Assembly (NCBI RefSeq): GCF_025934275.1
Contig: NZ_JAICYI010000009.1
Span: 1-64,000, forward strand
DNA length: 64,000 nt
Source of the DNA: Phenylobacterium sp.
Lineage (GTDB): Bacteria; Pseudomonadota; Alphaproteobacteria; Caulobacterales; Caulobacteraceae
Direction: 5' to 3'
Part shown: positions 1 through 7,468 of the stretch, one piece after another
Position numbering within the stretch: position 1 is the stretch's first letter
How the letters are laid out: every line of letters begins with the position of its first letter
The notes under the pieces: generated by a model
Seen by the model: the letters and a program-made list of their open reading frames with translations, nothing else
What the model was told of the DNA's origin: nothing
Database searches by the model: none
Made by a program: the position numbers and the translations under genes

Positions 1-135
1 GACTTCAAGGCGCTGCAGGACATGGGCGTCGCCGCCATCTTCACGCCCGGCACGGTGATCCCGGAGAGCGCCATCGTGCTCCTGGAGCGGCTGAACGAGC
101 TGTTGGGCTACGCCCAGGAGCAGGCGGCGCAGTAG
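1..135 (+). CDS. scpA: Methylmalonyl-CoA mutase, C-terminal end (partial)
   Basis: Frame 1 is open from the window edge to a TAG at 133-135 and encodes the last 44 residues of a protein. The segment with DMGVAAIFTPGT followed by a terminal helix matches the end of the cobalamin-binding domain of methylmalonyl-CoA mutases, where (F/I)xPGT is the conserved last strand and turn. The enzyme interconverts methylmalonyl-CoA and succinyl-CoA in the cytoplasm in propionate and branched-chain catabolism. The catalytic barrel lies outside the window, so a small subunit of a related acyl-CoA mutase cannot be excluded. Confidence 0.72.
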   Translation, partial: DFKALQDMGVAAIFTPGTVIPESAIVLLERLNELLGYAQEQAAQ

Positions 136-244
136 CGCCGCGCAATCGACGACGTCGCCCGGAACAGGCGCTCAGGGCCGCCGGTTGCAAGGGCGTGGGC
201 GGGGGCCGACAGCAACCGCTGTCATCAGTAAATGAGGTCCAGCG

Positions 245-928
245 ATGTTCATCCTTCCCGAGCTTCCCTATGGCTACGACGCGCTCTCGCCGACCCTGTC
301 GGCGGAGACGCTGCGCGTCCACCACGACAAGCACCACAAGGCCTACGTGGAGAAAACCAACACCCTGGCGCAGAAGGCCGGGCTGGAGGGACGCTCGCTG
401 GAAGACGTGGTCCGCGAAGCCAAGCGGCGCGGCGACCAGGGCCTGTTCAACAACGCGGCCCAGGCCTGGAACCACGCCTTCTTCTGGAACTGCATGACCC
501 CGCAGAAGGCGCGCCCCTCGGGCGGCCTCGCCTCGGCGCTCGACCAGGCGTTCGGCGGCCTGGAGGCGTTCAAGAAGGCGTTCGTGGAGGCCGGGGCGAG
601 CCACTTCGCCTCGGGCTGGGTGTGGCTGGTCACCGGCTCGGAGGGGCTGAAGGTGGTCTCCACCCACGACGCCGACGACATCCTCGTGCGCGACGGCCTG
701 TTCCCGCTGCTGGTCTGCGACCTCTGGGAGCACGCCTACTACCTGGACTACAAGAACGACCGTGCGGGATTCCTGAACGGCTGGGTGGGCGAGATCGCCA
801 ACTGGGCGTTCGCCGAACGCCAGCTGGCCGCCGCGAACGGCCAGGGCCAGGGCTACCGCTATCCCGCGGCCGTGGATGGCGAGGGCCGGACGAGCCGGGA
901 TCAGGGCGAGCAACGGCCGACGGCGTAG
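245..928 (+). CDS. sodB: Iron superoxide dismutase
   Basis: A 227-residue Fe/Mn-family superoxide dismutase that converts superoxide to H2O2 and O2. Metal ligands are visible as H26 (VHHDKHH), H77 (AWNHAFFWN), D159 and H163 (DLWEHAYYLDY). The Gln in NNAAQAWNH (Q73) is the Fe-type second-shell residue; Mn enzymes place the Gln elsewhere. No signal peptide, so cytoplasmic. The ATG at 245 follows a GAGG about 8 nt upstream; an upstream ATG at 232 is in another frame. The last 30 or so residues, after QGYRYP, are a polar tail beyond the usual ~193-200 residue enzyme. A perfect hairpin follows the stop. Confidence 0.96.
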   Translation: MFILPELPYGYDALSPTLSAETLRVHHDKHHKAYVEKTNTLAQKAGLEGRSLEDVVREAKRRGDQGLFNNAAQAWNHAFFWNCMTPQKARPSGGLASALDQAFGGLEAFKKAFVEAGASHFASGWVWLVTGSEGLKVVSTHDADDILVRDGLFPLLVCDLWEHAYYLDYKNDRAGFLNGWVGEIANWAFAERQLAAANGQGQGYRYPAAVDGEGRTSRDQGEQRPTA

Positions 929-934
929 CTTGCG

Positions 935-965
935 GGTCCCCTCCTCCTCGCTGGAGGAGGGGACC
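935..965 (+). terminator. Hairpin after sodB
   Basis: A perfect 13-bp inverted repeat, left arm 935-947, 5-nt loop, right arm 953-965, starts 7 nt after the sodB stop. It is GC-rich and lacks a T tract, so it may act as a weak or Rho-assisted terminator or as an mRNA 3'-end stabiliser. Confidence 0.6.
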
Positions 966-1054
966 ATGCATCGGCCGAAGTCGATTTGATGCGTCGCAAA
1001 GGCCCTCTCCCGCGATCGCGTTAAAGAGGTCGGGACTGAACGGAGACGGTTCAG

Positions 1055-3061
1055 ATGCTCGACTTCGCCCGCGCCCGTCAGCGGATGGTGGAGCGGCAGG
1101 TCGCCGCGCGGGGCGTCCATGACAGCTCTGTCCTGGAGGCGATGGGCGAGGTCCCACGCGAAGCCTTCGTGCCGAGCGGCATGGAGGAGTTCGCCTACGA
1201 GGACTCGCCGCTCCCCATCGAGGCAGACCAGACCATATCCCAGCCGTTCATCGTCGGCCTGATGATCGAGGCGGCCCGCGTTCGGCCGGGCGAGCGGGTG
1301 CTGGAGGTGGGCGCGGGCTCCGGCTACGCCGCCGCCGTGATGAGCCGCATCGCCGAGGACGTCTATGCGATCGAGCGGCACGAGGAGCTCACCCGGCTCG
1401 CCCAGGGCCGCCTCGACCGGCTGGGCTATCACAATGTGCACCTGAAGACCGGCGATGGCACTCGCGGCTGGCCCGAAGCGGCGCCGTTCGAGGCCATCCT
1501 GGCGGCGGCCGGCGGACCGGCCGTCCCCGCGGCCTTGCAGGCCCAGCTGGCGATCGGCGGCCGGCTGGTGATGCCCGTGGGGGCGGAGCCGCGGCGGCAG
1601 CGGCTGATCAAGATGACCCGCACTTCCGAGGACCAATTCGCAGTGGAGGACCTGGGCGAGGTCGTCTTCGTGCCGCTGATCGGCGACGAGGGCTGGGCCT
1701 CGGAGACGCCGGCGCGGCCGCCCATGCCCGAACCTCGCAGCTTCCGCGAGCCCGCCCGCCCGGTCTCGCTTCCGGAGATGATCCGCGCCGCCGCCGAGCC
1801 CCTGCCCGAGCTGCACGATCCGGCGTTCGGCGCGCTGATCGACCGCTTCGCCCAGGCCAAGGTCGTGCTGCTCGGCGAGGCGAGCCACGGGACCTCGGAG
1901 TTCTACCGGGCGCGGGCGGCGATCACGCGACGCCTGGTCGAGACGCACGGCTTCCGCATCGTCGCCGTCGAGGCGGACTGGCCGGACGCCGCGCACATCG
2001 ACCGCTATGTTCGCGGCGTCCCCGCCCCGAGGCACGACGAGCCGCCGTTCCGCCGCTTCCCGACCTGGATGTGGCGCAACACCGACGTCGAGGCCTTCAT
2101 CGAAGGGTTGCGCGAATGGAACCTGGCCCGCCCCGCGGCGGACCGCTGCGGGTTCTACGGCCTCGACCTCTACAACCTCTCCGCCTCGATCCGAGCCGTC
2201 CTGGACTACCTCGACCGGGTCGACCCCGCGGCGGGCAGGATCGCGCGGTCGCGCTACGCCTGCCTGACGCCCTGGGCCAAGGAGCCGCAAACCTACGGCC
2301 GGCTGGCGCTCTCGTCAGGCTACCGGGCCTGCGAGGAAGGCGTCATCAAGACCTTGCGGGAACTGCTTGAAAACCGGATGGAATATGCCCGCGCCGATGG
2401 CGAGCGCTTCCTCGACGCTGAAGGCAACGCGCGGCTCGTGAAGAACGCCGAGGCCTATTACCGGGCCATGTACTACGGCTCGGCCGAGAGCTGGAACCTG
2501 CGTGACACGCACATGTTCGAGACGCTCTGCAGCCTGCTGGACGCCAAGGGACCGGACGCCAGGGCCGTGGTCTGGGCCCACAACTCGCACATCGGCGACG
2601 CCTCGAAGACCGAAATGGGGATCGAGCGCGAGGAGCTGAACATCGGCCAGCTCTGCCGCGAGCGGTTCGGGCTCGACGCCGCCCTGATCGGCTTCGGGAC
2701 GCATTCGGGCACGGTGGCCTGCGCCGAGGACTGGGACGAGCCGATGCAGGTCAGGCGGGTGAGCCCGTCGCTGGAAGACTCCTACGAGCGCATGGCGCAC
2801 GACGCCGGCGTCAGCCGCTTCCTCCTCGATCTGCGCGACGGGGTGCACGACCCGCTGCGCGTCCGCCTGCTCAGCCCCCGGCTCGAGCGGTTCATCGGGG
2901 TGATCTACCGGCCGGAGACCGAACGCTGGAGCCACTACGCGGCCTGCTCGCTGCCGCAGCAGTTCGACGCCTACGTCTGGTTCGACGAGACCCACGCGGT
3001 GACGCCGCTGGTCACCAGGGCGCGCGCTGGCGCGGAGGACACCTATCCCTTCGGATTGTGA
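1055..3061 (+). CDS. Protein-L-isoaspartate O-methyltransferase fused to erythromycin esterase domain
   Basis: One continuous 668-residue frame carries two enzymes. Residues 1 to ~215 are a complete Pcm-type isoaspartyl methyltransferase: the SQPFIV active-site loop (62-67) and the AdoMet motif EVGAGSGYAAA (84-94). Residues ~240-668 are an erythromycin-esterase-like domain, with GEASHG at 274-279, the later EADWPD segment and a VVWAHNSHIGD segment, which are typical of EreA/succinoglycan-biosynthesis-type esterases. Pcm repairs damaged aspartyl residues using AdoMet; the substrate of the esterase domain is unknown. No signal peptide is seen. The ATG at 1055 has GGAG about 12 nt upstream. The downstream CBS gene starts 84 nt later. 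Domain calls are secure; the joint function is not. Confidence 0.93.
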   Translation: MLDFARARQRMVERQVAARGVHDSSVLEAMGEVPREAFVPSGMEEFAYEDSPLPIEADQTISQPFIVGLMIEAARVRPGERVLEVGAGSGYAAAVMSRIAEDVYAIERHEELTRLAQGRLDRLGYHNVHLKTGDGTRGWPEAAPFEAILAAAGGPAVPAALQAQLAIGGRLVMPVGAEPRRQRLIKMTRTSEDQFAVEDLGEVVFVPLIGDEGWASETPARPPMPEPRSFREPARPVSLPEMIRAAAEPLPELHDPAFGALIDRFAQAKVVLLGEASHGTSEFYRARAAITRRLVETHGFRIVAVEADWPDAAHIDRYVRGVPAPRHDEPPFRRFPTWMWRNTDVEAFIEGLREWNLARPAADRCGFYGLDLYNLSASIRAVLDYLDRVDPAAGRIARSRYACLTPWAKEPQTYGRLALSSGYRACEEGVIKTLRELLENRMEYARADGERFLDAEGNARLVKNAEAYYRAMYYGSAESWNLRDTHMFETLCSLLDAKGPDARAVVWAHNSHIGDASKTEMGIEREELNIGQLCRERFGLDAALIGFGTHSGTVACAEDWDEPMQVRRVSPSLEDSYERMAHDAGVSRFLLDLRDGVHDPLRVRLLSPRLERFIGVIYRPETERWSHYAACSLPQQFDAYVWFDETHAVTPLVTRARAGAEDTYPFGL

Positions 3062-3145
3062 GCCGCGCCGCAAGGAACCCACCGTGCCGGGCTGCGGTTG
3101 AGGCGCCGAACGCCGGGGGACGCCATCAGCTCGACGGAGGCATCG

Positions 3146-3583
3146 ATGAAGATCTCTGACTGCATGACCCGCGACGTCCAGCTCGCCCGGCCCGACATGT
3201 CGCTGCACGAGGCGGCGAAGATGATGTCGGACTGCGGCACCGGCGCCCTGCCTGTCGAGGAGAACGACAGGCTGGCCGGGATGGTCACCGACCGCGACAT
3301 GGCGATCCGCGGTCTCGCCAAGGGCCTGGGACCCGACGCCAAGGTGCGCGAGGTGATGAGCGGCGAGATCCGCTACTGCTTCGAAGACGACGACGCCGAC
3401 GACGCCCTGCAGATGATGGGCGAGCAGCAGATCCGCCGCATGCCGGTGCTGAGCCGCGAAAAGCGCCTGGTCGGCATCATCTCCCTGGGCGATCTGTCGA
3501 AGGGCGAGCGGCCGCAGCGCACGGGCGAAGCGCTGTCCGGCATCTCCCGCGAAGGCGGCCAGCACTCTCAGACGGCGCACTAG
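3146..3583 (+). CDS. CBS-domain protein
   Basis: A 145-residue protein made of two CBS motifs, approximately residues 6-60 and 72-125. Both contain the characteristic valine/glycine core followed by Asp (GMVTDRDMAIR; GIISLGDLSKG). CBS pairs usually bind adenine nucleotides and act as energy or stress sensors. Stand-alone pairs of this length are common in alphaproteobacteria and their partners are mostly unknown. The ATG at 3146 is preceded by GGAGG, which decides it over an in-frame ATG at 3098. There is no transmembrane segment. Confidence 0.9.
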   Translation: MKISDCMTRDVQLARPDMSLHEAAKMMSDCGTGALPVEENDRLAGMVTDRDMAIRGLAKGLGPDAKVREVMSGEIRYCFEDDDADDALQMMGEQQIRRMPVLSREKRLVGIISLGDLSKGERPQRTGEALSGISREGGQHSQTAH

Positions 3584-3717
3584 CTCGCCGACGGACGCGG
3601 ACCCGGCCCACACGAGCGGATCGGGTTCGCGTCCGAAACGGCCTGATGTCCGCGACTCCGGCGGGGGAGCTCTGCCAGACGGCTGAAACTTCCGCTCGAC
3701 GCGTCGATGAACAAATG

Positions 3718-3736
3718 ACACGCTACGGTATCGTTT
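3718..3736. promoter_or_regulatory. Probable TetR operator upstream of cytochrome b561
   Basis: A 9-1-9 dyad matches 15 of 18 non-central bases of the perfect palindrome at 4895-4913. It lies 21 nt upstream of the GTG start of the cytochrome b561 gene, over the likely promoter. Assignment to the TetR protein at 4301-4873 is inferred from the shared sequence. Confidence 0.7.
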
Positions 3737-3756
3737 CCTAAAATGGGAGCCGTCCC

Positions 3757-4368
3757 GTGTCCCCGGTCCGCCGCTACCACCCTCTTCTCGTCGGCCTGCA
3801 CTGGCTGATGGCGTTGCTGGTCATCGCCACCCTGGCGCTCGGCGCGCTCAAGATGGCGCCGCTCGCCAACACCGATCCGATGAAGATCGAGGCCTTGCGC
3901 GCCCACATGGCGGGCGGCGTCGCCATCCTCGTCCTGCTCGCCGGCCGATTCATCACCCGACAGACGACCGCCCGGCCCGCGCCGCAGAGCGCGGGGCTCG
4001 AGGCCTTCGACCGCATCCGCCCGCTCGCCCACGCCCTGCTCTACCTTCTCATTCTCGGGATGACCCTGAGCGGGCTGACCATGGCCCTGCAGGCTGGCCT
4101 GTTCGACATCATCTACGGCGGGCGCGGGCGCCTGCCGCCCTCGCTGTGGATCTACCCTATCCGGTCGGTCCACTTCTGGATCTCGCGCGGATTGATGCTC
4201 GTGATCGGCCTGCATTTGTCGGCCGTGGGCTATCACCAGTTCGTCCTCAGGGATGGACTGATCCGGCGGATGTGGTTCGGCCGGCGCCGGGCGCGCGTGG
4301 CTACAGACCTCGCAGGGCCCGATCCGCAATCGTCCGGGCGGCCTCGCGCGTCAGCGGCTCGCGGCTGA
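3757..4368 (+). CDS. Cytochrome b561 (CybB family)
   Basis: A 203-residue inner-membrane diheme cytochrome b561 of the prokaryotic CybB type, which passes electrons between quinol and other acceptors. Four hydrophobic helices are visible. Likely heme-ligand histidines are in helix 1 (RRYHPLLVGLHWLMA), helix 2 (LRAHMAGG), helix 3 (LAHALLYLL) and helix 4 (IGLHLSAVGYHQFV). Start is GTG at 3757; no better start exists downstream without losing the first His. The last ~20 residues are Arg/Ala-rich and overlap the convergent TetR gene by 68 bp. The operator-like dyad just upstream suggests control by that repressor. Confidence 0.9.
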   Translation: MSPVRRYHPLLVGLHWLMALLVIATLALGALKMAPLANTDPMKIEALRAHMAGGVAILVLLAGRFITRQTTARPAPQSAGLEAFDRIRPLAHALLYLLILGMTLSGLTMALQAGLFDIIYGGRGRLPPSLWIYPIRSVHFWISRGLMLVIGLHLSAVGYHQFVLRDGLIRRMWFGRRRARVATDLAGPDPQSSGRPRASAARG

Positions 4369-4873
4369 ACCAGCGGCGATAGAACAAGGGCCCCATGATC
4401 GCCCCGATCAGGTCCGAGGCCGCAACGTCCTTGGGGAGCTCGCCTTTCGCCTGGGCGCGGCCGACGACCTCGTGGAAGGCGGCCATCATCTCGTCGTGCA
4501 GCCTGGCGTGCAGGGCCGCCAGCTCCGGATCGCGTTCGGCGGCGTCGATCACGGAGGGCAGGACGGACGACCAGCGTCCCGTGAGTCGGTCGGCGATGGA
4601 TTCCGCGAGCGCGGCCAGATCGCCCGCGACGCTGCCGGTATCGGGCGCCTCGGGCCGTGCGGTGAGCTGGGAGCACGCGTCGAGCAGCAGGGCCGCGCGT
4701 GTGGGCCAGTGGCGATAGATGGTGGTCTTCGCTACACCCGAGCGTCGCGAGACCTCATCGACGCTCACCCCGCCCAGGCCAGCTTCGGTCAGCAGGCCGA
4801 AAGTCGCCGCCATAACGGCCTGCTTGGAGCGGCGCACTCTTTCGTCAACGCGGTTCGGATTGTCGATCGCCAA
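4301..4873 (-). CDS. TetR/AcrR family repressor
   Basis: An N-terminal TetR helix-turn-helix is visible at about residues 8-55 (VSVDEVSRRSGVAKTTIYRHW), followed by a helical C-terminal domain resembling the TetR_C_11 group. The frame is open upstream to an ATG at 4918, but that start would place the palindrome at 4895-4913 inside the coding sequence and add a non-homologous leader. The TTG at 4873 gives a normal 190-residue repressor with the operator just upstream. It is divergent from the VOC gene at 4933 and converges on cytochrome b561. Probably autoregulatory. The ligand is unknown. Confidence 0.88.
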   Translation of the reverse strand: MAIDNPNRVDERVRRSKQAVMAATFGLLTEAGLGGVSVDEVSRRSGVAKTTIYRHWPTRAALLLDACSQLTARPEAPDTGSVAGDLAALAESIADRLTGRWSSVLPSVIDAAERDPELAALHARLHDEMMAAFHEVVGRAQAKGELPKDVAASDLIGAIMGPLFYRRWFSREPLTREAARTIADRALRGL

Positions 4874-4894
4874 GGATTGACGGCTCCAATAACG

Positions 4895-4913
4895 ATACGA
4901 TACCGTATCGTAT
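4895..4913. promoter_or_regulatory. Perfect palindromic TetR operator
   Basis: ATACGATAC-c-GTATCGTAT is a perfect 9-bp inverted repeat around one central base. It lies in the divergent promoter region between the TetR gene and the VOC gene. It stands out as AT-rich against GC-rich surroundings, and a near copy lies at 3718-3736. Confidence 0.85.
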
Positions 4914-4932
4914 ATCAACCAGGAGGCATGTC

Positions 4933-5304
4933 ATGCGACTGCAGCAGACCCGGCTCGTGACGTCCGATGTACCGCGGCTGACGGCGTTTTACGAGGCCGT
5001 GACCGGCGCCTCTAAGGGCGTGGCCACGGATGCCTACGTCGAGTTCGCCAGTCCCGCGCAGGGACTCGCCATCGCCGGAGGCCAGGCCGGGCGTGTGTAC
5101 GGCGAGGGCGTGGTCGCCCCGGCCCAGAACCGCTCGGCCATCCTCGACTTCGAGGTGGCCGACGTAGACGCAGAGTACGAGCGCCTGAGGCCCATCGTCG
5201 CCGATTGGGTCATGGCGCCGACGGTCATGCCCTGGGGCAACCGAGTGATCGTGTTCCGCGACCCCGACGGCAACCTCATCAACATGTTCGCGCCGGCGGA
5301 CTGA
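4933..5304 (+). CDS. VOC-family (glyoxalase/bleomycin-resistance-like) protein
   Basis: A 123-residue single-module vicinal-oxygen-chelate protein. It shows the beta-alpha-beta-beta-beta pattern: an N-terminal strand RLVTSDVPRLTAFY, a middle FEVADVDAEYERL helix and the terminal FRDPDGNLINMF strand, which normally supplies a metal-binding residue. Such short proteins act as dimers on small, often electrophilic substrates; no specific substrate can be named. The ATG at 4933 has an AGGAGG about 8 nt upstream. The stop is 2 nt before the next gene, so the two form an operon under the operator at 4895-4913. Confidence 0.9.
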   Translation: MRLQQTRLVTSDVPRLTAFYEAVTGASKGVATDAYVEFASPAQGLAIAGGQAGRVYGEGVVAPAQNRSAILDFEVADVDAEYERLRPIVADWVMAPTVMPWGNRVIVFRDPDGNLINMFAPAD

Positions 5305-5306
5305 GG

Positions 5307-5747
5307 ATGCGCGCCACGGCTCAAGACCGCGCCGGCTGGATGGCCCGCCTGATGCTGCTGGCGGCCGGTCTCCTCTATGTGCTGATCGGCTCGAAATTCG
5401 TCCTGGACCCCGAAGCGGCGGGCGCCGAGTCCGGCTACCGGTTCGCGGCAGCCGTGGCGCGCACCAACCTCAGGGCGGGGGTCGGCGGCTTCCCGCTGGG
5501 CGTCGCTGCGGCCCTGCTCTACTGCGCCGCCTCGCCCGCACGGACCCTGGCGGGCCTCAAGCTCGCAGCCGGCGTAACGGGCGTCGTGCTCGCGATCCGG
5601 CTCGCGAGCGCCGCAAACGACGGGGTGGTGGGCGACGCCGCCAAGCTCCTGGCCCCGGAGTCCATCGTGACCGTTCTCACCGGCACGACCGCGCTTCTGC
5701 TCGCGCGTCGAAACGCTGCAAAAGCTGGTGGGGACACCGGGATTTGA
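5307..5747 (+). CDS. Small integral membrane protein, DUF4345-like
   Basis: A 146-residue hydrophobic protein with four predicted membrane helices (about residues 14-28, 55-70, 80-97 and 115-131). An RTNLRAGVGGF segment before helix 2 resembles the conserved Arg/Gly stretch of DUF4345-type proteins. Function is unknown. The ATG at 5307 lies 2 nt after the VOC stop, so it is translated from the same message. The last seven codons and the stop overlap the 3' end of the tRNA-Leu gene on the other strand. Confidence 0.75.
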   Translation: MRATAQDRAGWMARLMLLAAGLLYVLIGSKFVLDPEAAGAESGYRFAAAVARTNLRAGVGGFPLGVAAALLYCAASPARTLAGLKLAAGVTGVVLAIRLASAANDGVVGDAAKLLAPESIVTVLTGTTALLLARRNAAKAGGDTGI

Positions 5748-5811
5748 ACCCGGACGGGCGATGCCCGAGCGATTTTAAGTCGCTTGCGTCTGCCAGTTCC
5801 GCCATGTCCCC
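5726..5811 (-). tRNA. tRNA-Leu (anticodon UAA)
   Basis: An 86-nt class II tRNA on the minus strand. The acceptor arms GGGGACA and TGTCCCC pair perfectly, the TTCAAATC T-loop is present, the anticodon loop CTTAAAA gives UAA, and there is a long variable arm as in leucine tRNAs. CCA is encoded at 5726-5728. The 3' end is antisense to the last codons of the neighbouring membrane-protein gene. Confidence 0.96.
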
Positions 5812-5941
5812 GCCGGCCAAGGCTTATCCGCCGCCGCGCATCGGGTCGAGGGCCGCCTCGGCGCACATGGGCCTTGGAAGCCCGGCCGCGCGGGAACATG
5901 CTGCGCCCCCTCTCGTCTAACGGAACGCGGAGAGGGAGATC

Positions 5942-7468
5942 ATGGCGGCGCAAGCGCAAACCAGCGGGCCGGACCTGGCGCGGGGCGTGGATCTCGGCGA
6001 ACTCGCCGAGGGTCAGCCGCTGCTCGGCCACGTCGGCGACGACCCGGTCATGATCGTGCGGCAGGGCGAGGAGATCTTCGCCATCGACGCCAGCTGCACC
6101 CACTATGGCGGACCGCTGGCCGAGGGCCTGCTGGTCGGCGACACCGTCCGCTGCCCCTGGCATCACGCCTGCTTCAGCCTGAGGACGGGCCGGGCGCTCC
6201 GGCCGCCGGCGCTCAATCCGGTCGGTTGCTGGCGCGTGGAGCGGCAGGGCGAGCGCGTGCAGGTGACGGGCCGGCTCGAGGCCGCGCCCGCCACGCGCCG
6301 TGCGCCGGCGCCCGGCGAGCCGCGATCGATCGTGATCGTCGGCGGAGGCGCGGCGGCCGCGGCGGCGGTGGAGACCCTGCGGGCGGAAGGCTACGGCGGC
6401 CGGATCACGATGATCAGCGCCGACGCCTCAGTCCCCTATGACCGGCCGAACCTCTCCAAGGATTACCTGGCCGGTTCGGCGCCCGAGGAATGGATCCCGC
6501 TGCGCAGCGAGGAGTTCTACGCCGACCTGGGCGTCGAGCTGCGCCTTTCCACGGATGTCACCGACCTCGGCCTTGGCGAGCGCGCCGTGGTCACCCGCGA
6601 CGGCGGCAAGTTCGGCTACGACGCCCTGCTGCTGGCGACCGGCGCCGAGCCCGTCCGACTGCCGCTGCCGGGCGCGGACCAGCCGCACGTCCACTACCTG
6701 CGCACGCTCGCCGACAGCCGCGCGATCATCAAGGCCGCCGAGAAGGCCAAGCGCGCGGTGGTGCTGGGGGCGAGCTTCATCGGCCTCGAGGTCGCCGCCT
6801 CCCTGCGCACGCGCGGCCTGGAGGTGCACGTCGTCGCGCCCGAGAAGGTCCCGATGGAGCGCGTCCTGGGGCGCGAGGTGGGGGCGTTCGTCCACAAGCT
6901 GCACGGGGGAAAGGGTGTGATCTTCCACCTGGGCAAGACCGCCCAGGAGATCCAGGACCTGCAGGTCCTGCTGCCCGATGCGGAGACCATCGCGGCCGAC
7001 CTGGTGGTGATCGGCGTCGGCGTCAGGCCGAACATCGCGCTGGCCGAGCGCGCCGGGCTGGCGATCGACCGCGGCGTCGCGGTCGACGAGTTCCTGCAGA
7101 CCAGCCGGCCGGGCGTGTTCGCCGCCGGCGACATCGCCCGCTGGCCGGATCCGCATTCGGGCGAGCGGATCCGCGTCGAGCACTGGGTGGTCGCCGAGCG
7201 TCAGGGGCAGACCGCGGCGCGCAACCTGCTGGGCCGTCGCGAACCGTTCGACGCCGCGCCCTTCTTCTGGAGCCAGCACTACGACACGCCGATCCTCTAT
7301 GTCGGCCACGCCGAGAGCTGGGACGAAGCCCGCATCGACGGCGACCTCACCGCCGGCGACGCCCGCGTCGACTACCGCAAGGGCGGCCGCACGTTGGCCG
7401 TCGTCACCATCGGCCGCGATCTGGAGAGTCTGCGGGCGGAGCTTGCGATGGAAAGAGGCTCGCTCTAG
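5942..7468 (+). CDS. Rieske [2Fe-2S] - FAD/NAD(P)H reductase fusion (AIF-like)
   Basis: A 508-residue oxidoreductase. Residues ~12-115 form a Rieske domain with the cluster motifs CTHYGG and CPWHHACF. After a short linker, residues ~128-420 are a pyridine nucleotide-disulfide oxidoreductase with FAD-binding IVGGGAAAAA and an NAD(P)H-binding VVLGASFIGLE segment, and FAAGDIA near residue 395. The C-terminal ~85 residues match the reductase_C dimer domain. This architecture is known as apoptosis-inducing-factor-like ferredoxin reductase, a soluble cytoplasmic enzyme. The electron acceptor here is not evident. The ATG at 5942 has GAGAGGGAG upstream. It converges on the next gene with a shared CTAG. 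Confidence 0.93.
   Translation: MAAQAQTSGPDLARGVDLGELAEGQPLLGHVGDDPVMIVRQGEEIFAIDASCTHYGGPLAEGLLVGDTVRCPWHHACFSLRTGRALRPPALNPVGCWRVERQGERVQVTGRLEAAPATRRAPAPGEPRSIVIVGGGAAAAAAVETLRAEGYGGRITMISADASVPYDRPNLSKDYLAGSAPEEWIPLRSEEFYADLGVELRLSTDVTDLGLGERAVVTRDGGKFGYDALLLATGAEPVRLPLPGADQPHVHYLRTLADSRAIIKAAEKAKRAVVLGASFIGLEVAASLRTRGLEVHVVAPEKVPMERVLGREVGAFVHKLHGGKGVIFHLGKTAQEIQDLQVLLPDAETIAADLVVIGVGVRPNIALAERAGLAIDRGVAVDEFLQTSRPGVFAAGDIARWPDPHSGERIRVEHWVVAERQGQTAARNLLGRREPFDAAPFFWSQHYDTPILYVGHAESWDEARIDGDLTAGDARVDYRKGGRTLAVVTIGRDLESLRAELAMERGSL

Noticed and set aside
41-2290. Long open frame on the minus strand, antisense to the sodB and Pcm-esterase genes
   Set aside because: It has no recognisable domain and is composed of Arg/Gly/Ala-rich shadow sequence; the plus strand carries clear enzymes there.
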